Assembly: GCA_018969715.1 (NCBI GenBank)
Contig: JAGWXT010000008.1
Span: 1 to 64,000 of the forward strand
Origin: Actinomycetales bacterium
GTDB taxonomy: Bacteria; Actinomycetota; Actinomycetes; S36-B12; UBA5976
DNA length: 64,000 nt
Direction: 5' to 3'
Part shown: positions 9,591 through 18,840 of the stretch, piece after piece
How positions within the stretch are numbered: position 1 is the stretch's first letter
Layout: each line of letters opens with the position of its first letter
Position numbers and translations under genes: made by a program
Notes under the pieces: generated by a model
Database searches by the model: none
What the model saw: the letters and a program-made list of their open reading frames with translations, nothing else
Told to the model about the DNA's origin: nothing

Positions 9591-10502
9591 GTGCGCGCCC
9601 TGCTGGCTCCCGGTCAGGGAGCCCAGCGATCGGGGATGCTGCTGCCATGGCTGGCCGATCCGGCTGCCGCGGACCGGCTTGAGCGCTGGAGTGACATCAC
9701 CGGCCTCGACCTGCGCCTACTGGGCACGACCGCCGATGAGGCGGCCATCCGCGAGACGCATGTGGCTCAACCGCTCCTCGTTGCAACCGCCCTGCTCGCA
9801 CTGCGCCGATGGCTGCCCACGACGGAAGCCGTCCATGCCGCCTGCGGGCTGGTCGCCGGGCACTCGGTCGGGGAGTTCGTCGCCGCTGCCGCGGCCGGCG
9901 TCCTCACCGATGACGATGCGATGAGGCTGGTGGCCATCCGCGGCCGGGCGATGAGCCGGGCCTGCGCGCCGGTGGGTGCCACCGGGATGACGGCGATCCT
10001 CGGCGGCGAGGATGTCGCGGTGGCGGCAGCGATCTCCGCCGCCGGGGCAGTCGTCGCCACCGTCAATGCTCGCGGTCAGGTCGTTGCCGCAGGGTCGGCT
10101 GCCGCGCTGGCCACACTGGCCGCCAACCCGCCCGCGGGCGCCCGCCTGGTCGCCCTGCCGGTCGCCGGCGCCTTCCACACAGCCACGATGGCGGCGGCCG
10201 TATCGGACCTGCGGACCGCTTTCGACGACATCACGCCCGGACCGGTGCGGGTGCCCATGGTGCTCAACCGCGACGGTCAGATCACCAGCGACCCGGGTGA
10301 GGTCATTGCGGAGATGATCACCCAGGTCGCCGCCCCAGTTCGATGGGACCTCTGTCAGGCTCAGATCGCGGCCAGCGGGGTAACCGAGGTGATCGAGCTG
10401 CCACCGTCTGGAACCCTCACCGCGCTGGCGCGACGGGAGATGCCGACCGTGGCACGGGTGCCTGTCAACACACCAGCCGACCTACCGGGGGCGGAATCAT
10501 GA
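9591..10502 (+). CDS. fabD: malonyl-CoA:ACP acyltransferase
   Basis: A 303-residue cytosolic enzyme moving malonyl groups from CoA to ACP, the entry step of type II fatty-acid synthesis. The N-terminal LLAPGQGAQ loop, the nucleophile elbow GHSVGEF (Ser about 88) and the AFHTATM histidine motif are all in place. GTG 9591 has purine-rich AGGGTGAGG upstream. The stop overlaps the fabH ATG (ATGA). First gene of the fab operon. Confidence 0.95.
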   Translation: MRALLAPGQGAQRSGMLLPWLADPAAADRLERWSDITGLDLRLLGTTADEAAIRETHVAQPLLVATALLALRRWLPTTEAVHAACGLVAGHSVGEFVAAAAAGVLTDDDAMRLVAIRGRAMSRACAPVGATGMTAILGGEDVAVAAAISAAGAVVATVNARGQVVAAGSAAALATLAANPPAGARLVALPVAGAFHTATMAAAVSDLRTAFDDITPGPVRVPMVLNRDGQITSDPGEVIAEMITQVAAPVRWDLCQAQIAASGVTEVIELPPSGTLTALARREMPTVARVPVNTPADLPGAES

Positions 10503-11503
10503 GGCCGACCCGACTGCACCGGGAGCCGCTGCGGGCAGGAACCCGGGTGGCCGGTGTCGGCGGCTACCGCTCATCACGGGTGATCGGCAACGCGGAGGTC
10601 GCCGGCCCCATCGACTCCAGCGATGAGTGGATCCGGGAGCGCTCGGGAATCATCGAACGACGCTGGGCGCGTTCCGACGAGACGGTCGTGTCGATGGCGG
10701 CCGCAGCCGGCACTGCCGCCCTCGCCGATGCCCAGGTGCGGGCCGACGATGTCGACCTGGTGATCGTCGCCACAGCAAGCCATCCCCAGCCCATTCCGAA
10801 TGCGGCGGCGGCTGTCGCCGCGCTTATGGGAACCACGGCTGCCGCCGCGCACGACCTGGGTGCCGCCTGTGCGGGCTTCTCCTATGGCATCGCCCACGCC
10901 TCCGCCAGCATCACCGTCGGGCAGGCTGAGAATGTCCTCGTCATCGGCGCGGAACGCCTGAGCGATTTCACGAATCCCCGGGATCGCGGCACCGCCTTCC
11001 TCTTCGCCGACGGCGCAGGGGCCGTGCTCGTGACCGCCTCGGATCGCCCGCAGATCGGGGCACCTGCATGGGGCTCCGATGGCAGCCTGGGTGACTCGAT
11101 CTCCATGACCTCCACCATCATCGAGTCCGGCCTGCGGGGACAGCCGGCACCGACCATCGTCATGGCCGGTCAGACGGTCTTCCGGTGGGCGGTGTCGGAA
11201 ATGGCACGAGTGGCACGGCTGGCACTTGAGCGGGCGGGGATCACGGCAGCCGACCTGGGTGCCTTCATCCCCCATCAGGCCAATCAGCGCATCACCGATG
11301 CCCTGGCTCGCTCATTGGACCTGCCGGACCACGTCGCGGTCGCCGACGACATTCGACGGATGGGGAACACCAGTGCTGCCTCGATACCCCTTGCCATGTG
11401 CGCACTGCGCGACGCCGGGCGCGTTGAGTCCGAGGACTGGGCGCTCCTGGTCGGCTTCGGAGCTGGGCTGACCTACTCCGGTCAGGTCGTCAACATCCCG
11501 TGA
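10499..11503 (+). CDS. fabH: 3-oxoacyl-ACP synthase III
   Basis: A 334-residue thiolase-fold enzyme that condenses acyl-CoA primers with malonyl-ACP to start chains. The catalytic triad is visible: Cys in DLGAACAGFSYG, His in FIPHQANQRI and Asn in MGNTSAAS. ATG 10499 overlaps the fabD stop; the ORF-track start at 10343 lies inside fabD. In actinobacteria this enzyme often prefers branched primers, but specificity cannot be read here. Confidence 0.95.
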   Translation: MRPTRLHREPLRAGTRVAGVGGYRSSRVIGNAEVAGPIDSSDEWIRERSGIIERRWARSDETVVSMAAAAGTAALADAQVRADDVDLVIVATASHPQPIPNAAAAVAALMGTTAAAAHDLGAACAGFSYGIAHASASITVGQAENVLVIGAERLSDFTNPRDRGTAFLFADGAGAVLVTASDRPQIGAPAWGSDGSLGDSISMTSTIIESGLRGQPAPTIVMAGQTVFRWAVSEMARVARLALERAGITAADLGAFIPHQANQRITDALARSLDLPDHVAVADDIRRMGNTSAASIPLAMCALRDAGRVESEDWALLVGFGAGLTYSGQVVNIP

Positions 11504-11550
11504 CCACGCTCCCGTCACCTGCCGCACTCCGCACGAGGACATATCCACAC

Positions 11551-11659
11551 GATCGAACTGCCAGATCGATCAGCTGCTCCGCCTGGCAAGGGAACCAACT
11601 GGCATGGATATCAACTGGACATCAACTGGCATGGACATCAAGATGAATGAGATGGGCAT
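11551..11659 (+). repeat. short direct repeats and inverted repeat in the fabH-acpP spacer
   Basis: The 187-bp spacer contains an inverted repeat (GATCGA...TCGATC, 9-base loop, about 11551-11571) followed by three CAACTGG repeats at 11596, 11612 and 11623; the first and third form near-identical 16-base units (CAACTGGCATGGAYAT). The frame runs open into acpP, but the acpP start at 11691 has its own purine-rich site, so I treat this as an mRNA leader. Confidence 0.55.
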
Positions 11660-11690
11660 CGACATCCAACAACCGAGAGAAAGGCAGACA

Positions 11691-11939
11691 ATGACCGAGG
11701 ATGAGATCACGGCACAGCTGGCGGAGATCCTCAATGACGTCGCCGGCGTCGACCCCGCAGTGGTGAGCGTCGACAAGATCTTCGTCGACGACCTGGAGGT
11801 CGACTCCCTCAGCATGGTCGAAGTCGTCATGGCCGCTGAGGACAGGTTCGGGGTGCGCATCCCCGATGAGGACATGGCTGGCCTGCGGACCGTGGGGGAT
11901 GCGGTGACCTACATCCACCGATCGGCCACCGCGAACTAG
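11691..11939 (+). CDS. acpP: acyl carrier protein
   Basis: An 82-residue acidic four-helix protein carrying acyl chains on a phosphopantetheine arm. The attachment serine is Ser39 in EVDSLSMVEVV. GAAAGGCAG precedes ATG 11691. The ORF-track start at 11604 would add 29 residues made largely of a repeat-encoded MDI-rich stretch; no ACP has this, so I reject it. fabF follows two bases after the stop. Confidence 0.95.
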   Translation: MTEDEITAQLAEILNDVAGVDPAVVSVDKIFVDDLEVDSLSMVEVVMAAEDRFGVRIPDEDMAGLRTVGDAVTYIHRSATAN

Positions 11940-11941
11940 GG

Positions 11942-13204
11942 ATGGCCGCTGAGCGCATCGTCGTCACCGGATTGGGTGCCCTGACCCCGATCGGCGCCAC
12001 CGCAGCCGAGAGTTGGCAGGCGCTGCTCCTTGGTGCGACCGGGGCGGTCCGGCTGACGGAGCCGTGGGTGGCCGAGATCACCTCACAGATTGCCGCCCGC
12101 GTCACCGTGGACCCAACGCAGGTCATCGGTCGAGTGACCGCTCGCCGACTCGACCGGAGCGCCCAGCTGGGTCTGGTCGCCGCCCTCGAAGCGTGGCGGC
12201 ATGCGGGACTGCCCAAGCCGGGCGATCCGGACGGGGTCCCGCCGGAGCGCCTGGGCGTCGTCTTCGGCGCTGGCATCGGTGGCCTGACGACCGTGATGGA
12301 ACAGCACAACATCGTCCGCGAGCGCGGGCCACAGCGCATGAACCCGCTCACCGTCCCGATGATCATGCCCAATGCACCGGCCGCGGCCGTCGGCTTGGAA
12401 CTGGGGGCACGAGCGGGAGTCCACGCCCCGGTCTCCGCCTGCGCCACGAGCGCCGAGGCCATCGCCATGGCTGCCTCGATGCTCAATGAGGGTCGCGCTG
12501 ACGTTGTTGTCGCCGGCGGCACGGAAGCGGTGATCAATGAGATCGCCATGGCGGCCTTTGCGGCCATGCGCGCCCTGTCAACGCGCAACGATGATCCCGG
12601 CCACGCCAGCCGGCCCTATGACATCGACCGTGATGGCTTCGTGCTGGGCGAGGGCGCGGGTGCGTTGATCCTTGAGCGCGAGGGTCATGCCCGGGCCCGC
12701 GGGGCAGTGTGCTACGGCGTGGTGGCCGGCTGGGGGATGTCCGCAGATGCCCACCACATCGCTGCACCGGATCCGGACGGGGTGGGAGCGGCAGCCGCCA
12801 TGACGGCTGCCCTGCGCAGCGCCGGGGCGGACCCGGCTGACGTCGTCCACGTCAGCGCTCATGCGACGAGCACTCCGCTCGGGGATCTGGCAGAGAGCAG
12901 GGCGATCCGGCGCGCCCTCGGTGCTGCCGCCGATTCGGCGGCCGTGAGCGCCCCGAAATCGCAGATCGGACACCTGCTCGGTGGCGCCGGGGCGGTGGAG
13001 GCCGTCCTTGCCCTGTGTGCTCTGCGGGACTGCCTGGCCCCCGGGACGCGCAACATCGTCACCCTCGACCCGGCGGTCGACATCGACGTGGTGCGCGGGG
13101 AGGCGCGGGAACTGTCAGCAACCCGCACCCGATCCGGTCTGGCCTTGAGCAACTCCTTCGGCTTCGGCGGGCACAACGTCTCGCTCGCTTTCAGCCTCGC
13201 CTGA
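11942..13204 (+). CDS. fabF: 3-oxoacyl-ACP synthase II
   Basis: A 420-residue KAS II that elongates acyl-ACP. The active site is complete: Cys in VSACATSAEA (about 160), His in HATSTPLGD and His in GHLLGGAGAVEA. The C-terminal NSFGFGGHN loop is present. Last gene of the fab operon. DUF3145 converges only 23 bp downstream, with no obvious hairpin in between. Confidence 0.95.
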   Translation: MAAERIVVTGLGALTPIGATAAESWQALLLGATGAVRLTEPWVAEITSQIAARVTVDPTQVIGRVTARRLDRSAQLGLVAALEAWRHAGLPKPGDPDGVPPERLGVVFGAGIGGLTTVMEQHNIVRERGPQRMNPLTVPMIMPNAPAAAVGLELGARAGVHAPVSACATSAEAIAMAASMLNEGRADVVVAGGTEAVINEIAMAAFAAMRALSTRNDDPGHASRPYDIDRDGFVLGEGAGALILEREGHARARGAVCYGVVAGWGMSADAHHIAAPDPDGVGAAAAMTAALRSAGADPADVVHVSAHATSTPLGDLAESRAIRRALGAAADSAAVSAPKSQIGHLLGGAGAVEAVLALCALRDCLAPGTRNIVTLDPAVDIDVVRGEARELSATRTRSGLALSNSFGFGGHNVSLAFSLA

Positions 13205-13227
13205 TGCCGAGCCCTCAGTGCGGGCGG

Positions 13228-13749
13228 TCAGGCGCCCCGACTGCCGGCGATCATCCGATCGAGATGCTCGACCGCGCGGTAGGGCTCGAGTTCGCACTCC
13301 CACTCCTCGCCGAGCAGGTGCGCTATCTGCTCGGCGAGGTCCATTGAGCGGGATTCGCGCAGCCCCCGCAGGGGTGCCTCGGGGATGAGCACCTCGCCGG
13401 CACCGTCGATGATGCTGCGATGCAGGCCCAGGGTGGGGGTGGCGGAGAACCGCTCCCCCATCCGCTCATCGGTTGCAAGGACCAGCACCTCGAACCGAAG
13501 CCGACCAAGTCCCGCAAGGCGCGATGCGAGGGTGGCGGCCGATCCGGCCCGCCCGGTTGCCGTGACATCGGCTCGCATCGAGGCGGGTTCCTGGGACTGT
13601 TCAACCCAATGGGGGGCTGCAACTCCCCACGCCTCGGTGATGAACCATCCGACCTGGGTGGCCAGGGCCCGCGGGCAGGAGTGGATGCGGGCAAGCAGGG
13701 ACCGCCGAATGGGAGCAGGCTCCCGTCGATCGAGCAGGACATAGGGCAT
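13228..13749 (-). CDS. DUF3145 family protein
   Basis: A 173-residue protein of an actinobacterial family with unknown function, typically encoded beside the fab operon. Matching blocks are HSCPRALATQVGWFI near residue 25, LRFEVLVLATDERMGERFSATPTLGLHRSIID, VLIPEAPLRG and the end EEWECELEPYRAVEHLD. ATG 13749 has AGGAGG eight bases upstream; the longer ORF to 13809 is not supported. A -10-like TAGCCT at 13864-13869 would give a leader of about 110 nt. Confidence 0.8.
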   Translation of the reverse strand: MPYVLLDRREPAPIRRSLLARIHSCPRALATQVGWFITEAWGVAAPHWVEQSQEPASMRADVTATGRAGSAATLASRLAGLGRLRFEVLVLATDERMGERFSATPTLGLHRSIIDGAGEVLIPEAPLRGLRESRSMDLAEQIAHLLGEEWECELEPYRAVEHLDRMIAGSRGA

Positions 13750-13873
13750 CGCTGATCCTCCTGTCGTGAGCATCGCCTTCCCCAGCGCACCCACACCAGC
13801 CAGAATCACGTGCCCGTCACCGCTCGCCGAGACGGCGGGCGTTCCTTCACGTCGATCGCGGGAAGGCTAGCAC

Positions 13874-15820
13874 CTACTGGACCGGCGCCGCGGCGGGCTC
13901 GCCCTGTGGTGAGGCAATCCGGAAGCCGTCGGCGATGGTTGGCCCCCGAGACTGCAGCCCGGCGGCGGGTCCACTGCCGAGGCACAGCGGGAAGACCCGC
14001 CAGCACTGGTCGCCGGACTCCGGCCGCACGATGATGGTTCCGTCCGCGAGCTGGACCGGTACCGCCGAGGGCTGCTGGGAGGTGTCGGGGGCGGGGATGA
14101 GCGGGGATGAGCGAAGGGGTCCCAACGTCAGTGTCAGCCGGTCGGTCGCCCCCAGCACCTCCGGCGACCCCTGTCGACCGATGACGGTGAGCAGGGTCGG
14201 GGCGCACAGCAGCAGGGCGAGCACCCATGCCACGGTGCCACCCGGGTCATAACGGCTGGGCGCACCCGCACGGCGCGCGAGCAGCCACGCCTGGATCGAC
14301 AGGGCAAGCAGCCCGATCCCGATCAGGGGGCCCCACACATAACGAGGGTTGGGCGCGAGGATGAAAGACAGCAGCACCGAGGCGGCCAGTACGGCGCTGA
14401 GCAGCCACACCCCGACCGGAACGCGCGCCCTCGATCGCTGGCTGCCAGGCAGGTCCCGCCCTGCCCACCACAGGACGACGGCTGCCGCGAGCAGGCCGAT
14501 CAGCGCCGTCAGGCCGATGTCCGTGAGGTTGCGTGCACTCCACGCCCACCACGCCGAGACCGGACCGGACCCCGGCTGGTAGGTCCCGCCGCCCAGTGTC
14601 CGGGCGAAGTCCCCGACCACCGAGCGGGTGGCTGTCACCCCGGCACGGGTCATCGACCAGTCGCCCCCCACTTTCACCAGCGGGGCTGGGTAGAGCAGCC
14701 AGCCGCTGAGAACGCTGTCGCGGGCCATCTGCGCCAACAGCAGCAGTCCGCCGATCACGGCGCCGATGGCCAGCGCGGGCCACCAGCGACCACCAGCCGG
14801 CTGGCGCCACAGCCGTCGGCGCACGCCCGTCGCGACAAGGATGAGGACGATGAGTGCGGCCAGCGGCCACAGCTGGACCCGAATAGAGGCGGCAGCGGTG
14901 GCGGCCGATACGGCGATGAGCAGCCCGGGAAGGAAGCCGCGGGGCACGGTGAGACAGTCAAGGGCGGCGGCGACCGCGACGATCAGCAGGATCACCGGAG
15001 CGGTGTCAGGGGAGGGACTGGTGACGAAATCGAAGCTCGTACCGAGGGCCGCGAAGGCGACACCGAGCCCCACGACCGCGGCGATGTCGCCAGCCGTCAT
15101 CCGTCGACGCTGAGCGCCCATGCGGAGCACCACATCGACGGCGAGGGCGCAGAAGAAGAACCCGTTCACAAGCCGCGCACCCTCACTGGATTCGACCAGA
15201 CCACCGAATGCCGCAGCGAATGGGAAGAGGCTTGAGGCGTATCCGAACCAGGGACTCAGCAGTGCCAGTCCCGGGATCGCCGGGTAGGCCGCTGCGTAGT
15301 CGATCAGCGGCCAGTGGTAGAGGCCGCTGTCATAGTTCGACACTCGCCCAAGGGCGGTGAGCGCGCCGACGACGCTGACGATTGCGAGCGTGATCACCGC
15401 TGGGCCGAGCCATCGACGGGCGCTCCCGGCAAGGATGCGAACGCCCCCGACGCCGGGCGGCAACGCACCCTGTGGCGCTGCGGCCGCCCGTGCGCCCGCT
15501 GCACGCGTGCGCACCGCATCCCACCCCAGCACGCCCGCCCCCACTCCCGCCAGCACCCAGACCGGCCACCACACCGCACCGGTCACCGGCAGTCGCAGGT
15601 TCACAAGGGTGATGCCGGCCAGCAGGACAGCGATACCGACCCACAGCCCCGCCCGCAGCCGCACGATTGCGGTGCCAACCCAGTCGGGCGCCCGTTCGCC
15701 GGCGCTGTGAGCCACGGCCGTCCCCGCAAGGGCAGCGGGACGCACCAGCAGTGACCCGACCAGGGCGCAGGCACTGACGACGACCAGCCAGATCAGCGGG
15801 ATGAGCACCACAGCCGGCAC
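13874..15820 (-). CDS. large polytopic membrane protein, paralogue of the next gene (LIC_10190/DUF8201-like)
   Basis: A 648-residue protein with roughly 12-14 hydrophobic segments. Diagnostic blocks shared with the neighbour are NYDSGLYHWP (about 160), the SPSPDTAP loop, a NPRYVWG segment and a C-terminal extracytoplasmic GDQCWRVFPLC motif whose two cysteines could form a disulfide. From memory the D-x-G-L-Y-H and D-Q-C-W blocks resemble the LIC_10190/DUF8201 membrane family, tentatively GT-C-like. The enzymatic role is unproven. GTG 15820 is preceded by TAGCCT and six bases, a leaderless start. Confidence 0.65.
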   Translation of the reverse strand: MPAVVLIPLIWLVVVSACALVGSLLVRPAALAGTAVAHSAGERAPDWVGTAIVRLRAGLWVGIAVLLAGITLVNLRLPVTGAVWWPVWVLAGVGAGVLGWDAVRTRAAGARAAAAPQGALPPGVGGVRILAGSARRWLGPAVITLAIVSVVGALTALGRVSNYDSGLYHWPLIDYAAAYPAIPGLALLSPWFGYASSLFPFAAAFGGLVESSEGARLVNGFFFCALAVDVVLRMGAQRRRMTAGDIAAVVGLGVAFAALGTSFDFVTSPSPDTAPVILLIVAVAAALDCLTVPRGFLPGLLIAVSAATAAASIRVQLWPLAALIVLILVATGVRRRLWRQPAGGRWWPALAIGAVIGGLLLLAQMARDSVLSGWLLYPAPLVKVGGDWSMTRAGVTATRSVVGDFARTLGGGTYQPGSGPVSAWWAWSARNLTDIGLTALIGLLAAAVVLWWAGRDLPGSQRSRARVPVGVWLLSAVLAASVLLSFILAPNPRYVWGPLIGIGLLALSIQAWLLARRAGAPSRYDPGGTVAWVLALLLCAPTLLTVIGRQGSPEVLGATDRLTLTLGPLRSSPLIPAPDTSQQPSAVPVQLADGTIIVRPESGDQCWRVFPLCLGSGPAAGLQSRGPTIADGFRIASPQGEPAAAPVQ

Positions 15821-15826
15821 CGACGG

Positions 15827-15832
15827 AGGCTA
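15827..15832 (-). promoter_or_regulatory. predicted -10 element, leaderless membrane-protein gene
   Basis: TAGCCT on the minus strand, six bases before GTG 15820; no ribosome-binding site is visible. Confidence 0.5.
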
Positions 15833-15913
15833 ACAGCCGTCGACGCCCCCACGGGAGAGGGCGCCCAATTGCGACTGGCGCCCGCCCGCGATCCACGGCT
15901 GGCTGAATTCAGC

Positions 15914-17875
15914 TCAGGGCAGCAGCCCATCGGAGAGGTCATCCCCACGCGGCCGGGCGGCCGTGCCCGCGACACACAGGGGGAAGACCCGCCAGCACTG
16001 GTCACCTTCGTTCAACTGCAGCACCACCAGTCCGGCCGGGGTGGTCACCTGCGTCACCTCGGGACGGAAGGTCGGCGTCTGGTCGGGCACGAGGGCCGTG
16101 CTCGCGAACGGGCCGAGTGCAACGGTGAGGGGGTAGGTGGCGAAGGTGACGCGTAGCTGACCCCAGCGCGCCACATCGGTGAGGAGACTCGAGGGCACCA
16201 GCACGAGCAGGACGGCTGTGCTCACCAGCAGCGGCACACCGGTACGCCAGAGGTGCCGAGAGCCGCCGGGCAATCGACTGAGGGCGACCGCCGCCGGGAT
16301 CAGCCCGATCGCGCACAGGCAGCCCCAGATAAATCTCGGATCCGGGGCAAGGAGGAGCGTGGCGACGACCGTCACCGCGAACGGGGTCATGAGGACAGCG
16401 ACGAGGACGGGCAGGCTGTCCCGGCGCAGCCCAGCGATAGACCGCGGAGGAGGTGACGTCACCGCCGGGTCGCGGCCGCGCGCGGCGAAGGCGAGCACGG
16501 CAAGTGCGATCAGTGCGATCAGGGCCATGAACGCGAAGTCCTCAGCATGGCGCCCAAGCCATCCTGGCAGCCACTGCATTGTGGGCAGCGAGGCGGGAGT
16601 GCGGGAGCGGTTGAACAGTGCCAGGACCTCGGCATAGGCGCGCACACTGCCCTCAGGCACTCGCCACTCGGCATTGAGCGGAAAGACGGTAAGCGGGTAG
16701 AGGAACCATCCGGTGAGGCGCTGATCGCGCAGCCACATGACGACCACCAGTGCCGTCACCATTGTGCCGCCGAGAATCAGGCCCGGCCACGGCCGTCGCC
16801 GTCGCGGCATCCCTCCCACCCTCGGCAGCAGCATCAGCGCCGCGATGACAAGGGTCCCGGCCAGCACCGGGAGTAACTGCACCCGCATGGTGAAGGCAAT
16901 GCCGGCAAGGACAAGTGCGACGGCAACGGCCAGTGAGCGCTCCGGCAGCCGGTTGCCGACGGTGGCGTCCAGCAGGTAGGCGACGAGCACGACCGTGACG
17001 ATGAGTGGACCGGTATCTGGCGAGGGGCTGGTGATGAAGTCCCACGAGTGCCCGATCCCAGCCCAGATGGCGGCCAGACCGAGGATCGCTGCGTGAGTAC
17101 CGGCGGTGGGGCGTGCCCGCTGCCCGGCATAGCGTCCAATGACGTCAATGATGACCAAGGCAATGAGGAAGCCGTTGAGAAGTCGCAGGGTTTGACCGTC
17201 CGAGATGGGTGTAGCACCGCCGATTACCGGTAGTGCATCGACCAGCGTCGGCAGGATCGCGGCAAGCGGAAAGACCGATGTTGCGTACCCCAGTCGAAGG
17301 TCGAGGTTGCCCAGTCCGGGAATCGCCCGATAGGCCTCTGCATAGGAGATGGCCGGCCAGTGGTAGAGGCCGGTGTCGTAGTTGGTGATCGGACCCAGTG
17401 ATGTCAGGGCGAGGCTGAGCAGGAGCACCGACGCACCGAGCGCGGGAATGACAACCCACCCGGGTGCCGCTGATCGACGCCCCGCCGCAGGTGACGGGCG
17501 GCGCGGCAGATGGCGAGAACGGACTCCACCGAGGCTGGCGATCACCGCCAGGACTCCCGCCGAATCGGCGGCATCGGTGCTGCGACTCGCGCGGCGCAGC
17601 CGGAAGGGGGCCCAGGACAGCACTGCCGCGATGGTTGACATCAGCCCGAGGCCGGCAATGATGCGTGGCGGGAGGGGGTCTGACAGCGGCACAATGAGGT
17701 GACAGCCCAAGGCGAGGATGACGAGAACACCCAAGCCGAGCCACAGGCTGGCTCGCAGGCGCAGCCACGGACTGGCGGCGAACACCCGCGAGAAGGCAAG
17801 CCCCGAACCGAGGGCGACCAGGACTGACGCCCACAGCAGCCAGGTGCCGACAATCATCAGCAGCGCCAGCACCAC
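15914..17875 (-). CDS. large polytopic membrane protein (second paralogue, LIC_10190/DUF8201-like)
   Basis: A 653-residue paralogue of the preceding protein. It shares NYDTGLYHWPAISYAEAYRAIPGLG, TSPSPDTGP, APDPRFIWG and the C-terminal EGDQCWRVFPLCV block. The ORF-track start at 18076 would overlap the divergent methyltransferase. GTG 17875 makes the N-terminus (VVLALLMIVG) align with the paralogue's PAVVLIPLIW, makes both proteins the same length, and sits six bases after TACGGT. Tandem duplication with divergence suggests two related but distinct substrates. Confidence 0.65.
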   Translation of the reverse strand: MVLALLMIVGTWLLWASVLVALGSGLAFSRVFAASPWLRLRASLWLGLGVLVILALGCHLIVPLSDPLPPRIIAGLGLMSTIAAVLSWAPFRLRRASRSTDAADSAGVLAVIASLGGVRSRHLPRRPSPAAGRRSAAPGWVVIPALGASVLLLSLALTSLGPITNYDTGLYHWPAISYAEAYRAIPGLGNLDLRLGYATSVFPLAAILPTLVDALPVIGGATPISDGQTLRLLNGFLIALVIIDVIGRYAGQRARPTAGTHAAILGLAAIWAGIGHSWDFITSPSPDTGPLIVTVVLVAYLLDATVGNRLPERSLAVAVALVLAGIAFTMRVQLLPVLAGTLVIAALMLLPRVGGMPRRRRPWPGLILGGTMVTALVVVMWLRDQRLTGWFLYPLTVFPLNAEWRVPEGSVRAYAEVLALFNRSRTPASLPTMQWLPGWLGRHAEDFAFMALIALIALAVLAFAARGRDPAVTSPPPRSIAGLRRDSLPVLVAVLMTPFAVTVVATLLLAPDPRFIWGCLCAIGLIPAAVALSRLPGGSRHLWRTGVPLLVSTAVLLVLVPSSLLTDVARWGQLRVTFATYPLTVALGPFASTALVPDQTPTFRPEVTQVTTPAGLVVLQLNEGDQCWRVFPLCVAGTAARPRGDDLSDGLLP

Positions 17876-17881
17876 CCTCCA

Positions 17882-17887
17882 ACCGTA
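17882..17887 (-). promoter_or_regulatory. predicted -10 element, leaderless
   Basis: TACGGT six bases before GTG 17875. The divergent -10 (17902-17907) is only 14 bp away. Confidence 0.45.
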
Positions 17888-17901
17888 GTCATGCCGTGGC
17901 C

Positions 17902-17907
17902 CAGAAT
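17902..17907 (+). promoter_or_regulatory. predicted -10 element, leaderless methyltransferase
   Basis: CAGAAT, identical to the aceE hexamer, seven bases before ATG 17915. Confidence 0.45.
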
Positions 17908-17914
17908 GAGCGTC

Positions 17915-18715
17915 ATGAGAATGCCCCGGCTGCGGAGACTGGTCAGCCGTGGCCAGTCGCGCGGCCAGCCGGCCCGCGGTACGTCGGCGCACAGCGATGC
18001 GGGCGGACGCCAGCCCCCGCGGACGCCCAACGGCACTCCCCTGCCGCCACCGCGACTGCGGATGGGCGGCAGCCACTTTCGCAGTGATGCGGACTTCCTC
18101 GCCGGCGCCCTCAGCGATCTTGCCGAGTTGCGCCAGTGGTGCAACCTCGGTCCTGGCTCATCGCTGCTCGACTGGGGATGTGGGGCAGGTCGACTCGCGA
18201 TCGGCATCCGAGAGGAGTTCGGGCGGATCGGCGACTACCACGGGGTCGACGTCCAGCAGCGCCTGATCGGCTGGGCGGATCGCAACCTGAGCGGACCGGG
18301 GTTTCGCTTCACCAAGGTTGATGACACCCACGTCCACTACAACCCCGGCGGGGCGGCAACCCGCACCCTGCCCGTGGCGCCGGGATCGGTGGACGTCTTC
18401 TACGCCTACTCGGTGTTCTCCCATCTTGCCGGGGCTGACACCATCGGGTACCTCGGCGCCCTCGCCCAAGCCCTCCGCGACAACGGCCGGGGCTGGTTCA
18501 CACTGTTCGTTGAAGAGGGAGTTGCGGACGAGGTCGAGAATCCCCCCGACTACGGACCGCTGGACTGGACGGTTCCCCTGCACTGTGTCCGGTACAGCAG
18601 GTCATGGTTCGAGGCACAGTTGGCTGCCGCCGGCCTCGCTGTCGTCACCTTCAGCCATGGCGCCTACACCGATGGGCAGAGTCGGTATGTCGTGCGGCGA
18701 GCCCTCCCCGACTGA
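17915..18715 (+). CDS. class I SAM-dependent methyltransferase
   Basis: A methyltransferase of 266 residues from ATG 17915. Motif I is LLDWGCGAGRLAIG, followed by YHGVDVQQRLIGWA and a VFSHLAG segment after strand 4, a pattern common in sugar- or lipid-modifying methyltransferases. The first 50 residues are basic and low-complexity. ATG 17891 and 17906 are in frame, but 17915 fits a leaderless -10. It is divergent from the membrane protein, with start codons 39 bp apart. Substrate unknown. Confidence 0.7.
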   Translation: MRMPRLRRLVSRGQSRGQPARGTSAHSDAGGRQPPRTPNGTPLPPPRLRMGGSHFRSDADFLAGALSDLAELRQWCNLGPGSSLLDWGCGAGRLAIGIREEFGRIGDYHGVDVQQRLIGWADRNLSGPGFRFTKVDDTHVHYNPGGAATRTLPVAPGSVDVFYAYSVFSHLAGADTIGYLGALAQALRDNGRGWFTLFVEEGVADEVENPPDYGPLDWTVPLHCVRYSRSWFEAQLAAAGLAVVTFSHGAYTDGQSRYVVRRALPD

Positions 18716-18840
18716 GCACCAGCGGCGGAAGCAGCTGAGGCGTAACCGGCTGCGCATCGTGGACCGGCCAGGGGGCGTATCGTGAGGGGAGTACCGCAGC
18801 AGGGCACGGCTGCCCCCGAGACCACCTGAGGAGTCACGCC

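Noticed and set aside
11604-11690. N-terminal extension of AcpP
   Set aside because: Foreign to the ACP family and made of repeat DNA; a ribosome-binding site stands before ATG 11691.
13205-13227. Bidirectional terminator between fabF and DUF3145
   Set aside because: Only 23 bp and no stem-loop could be drawn.
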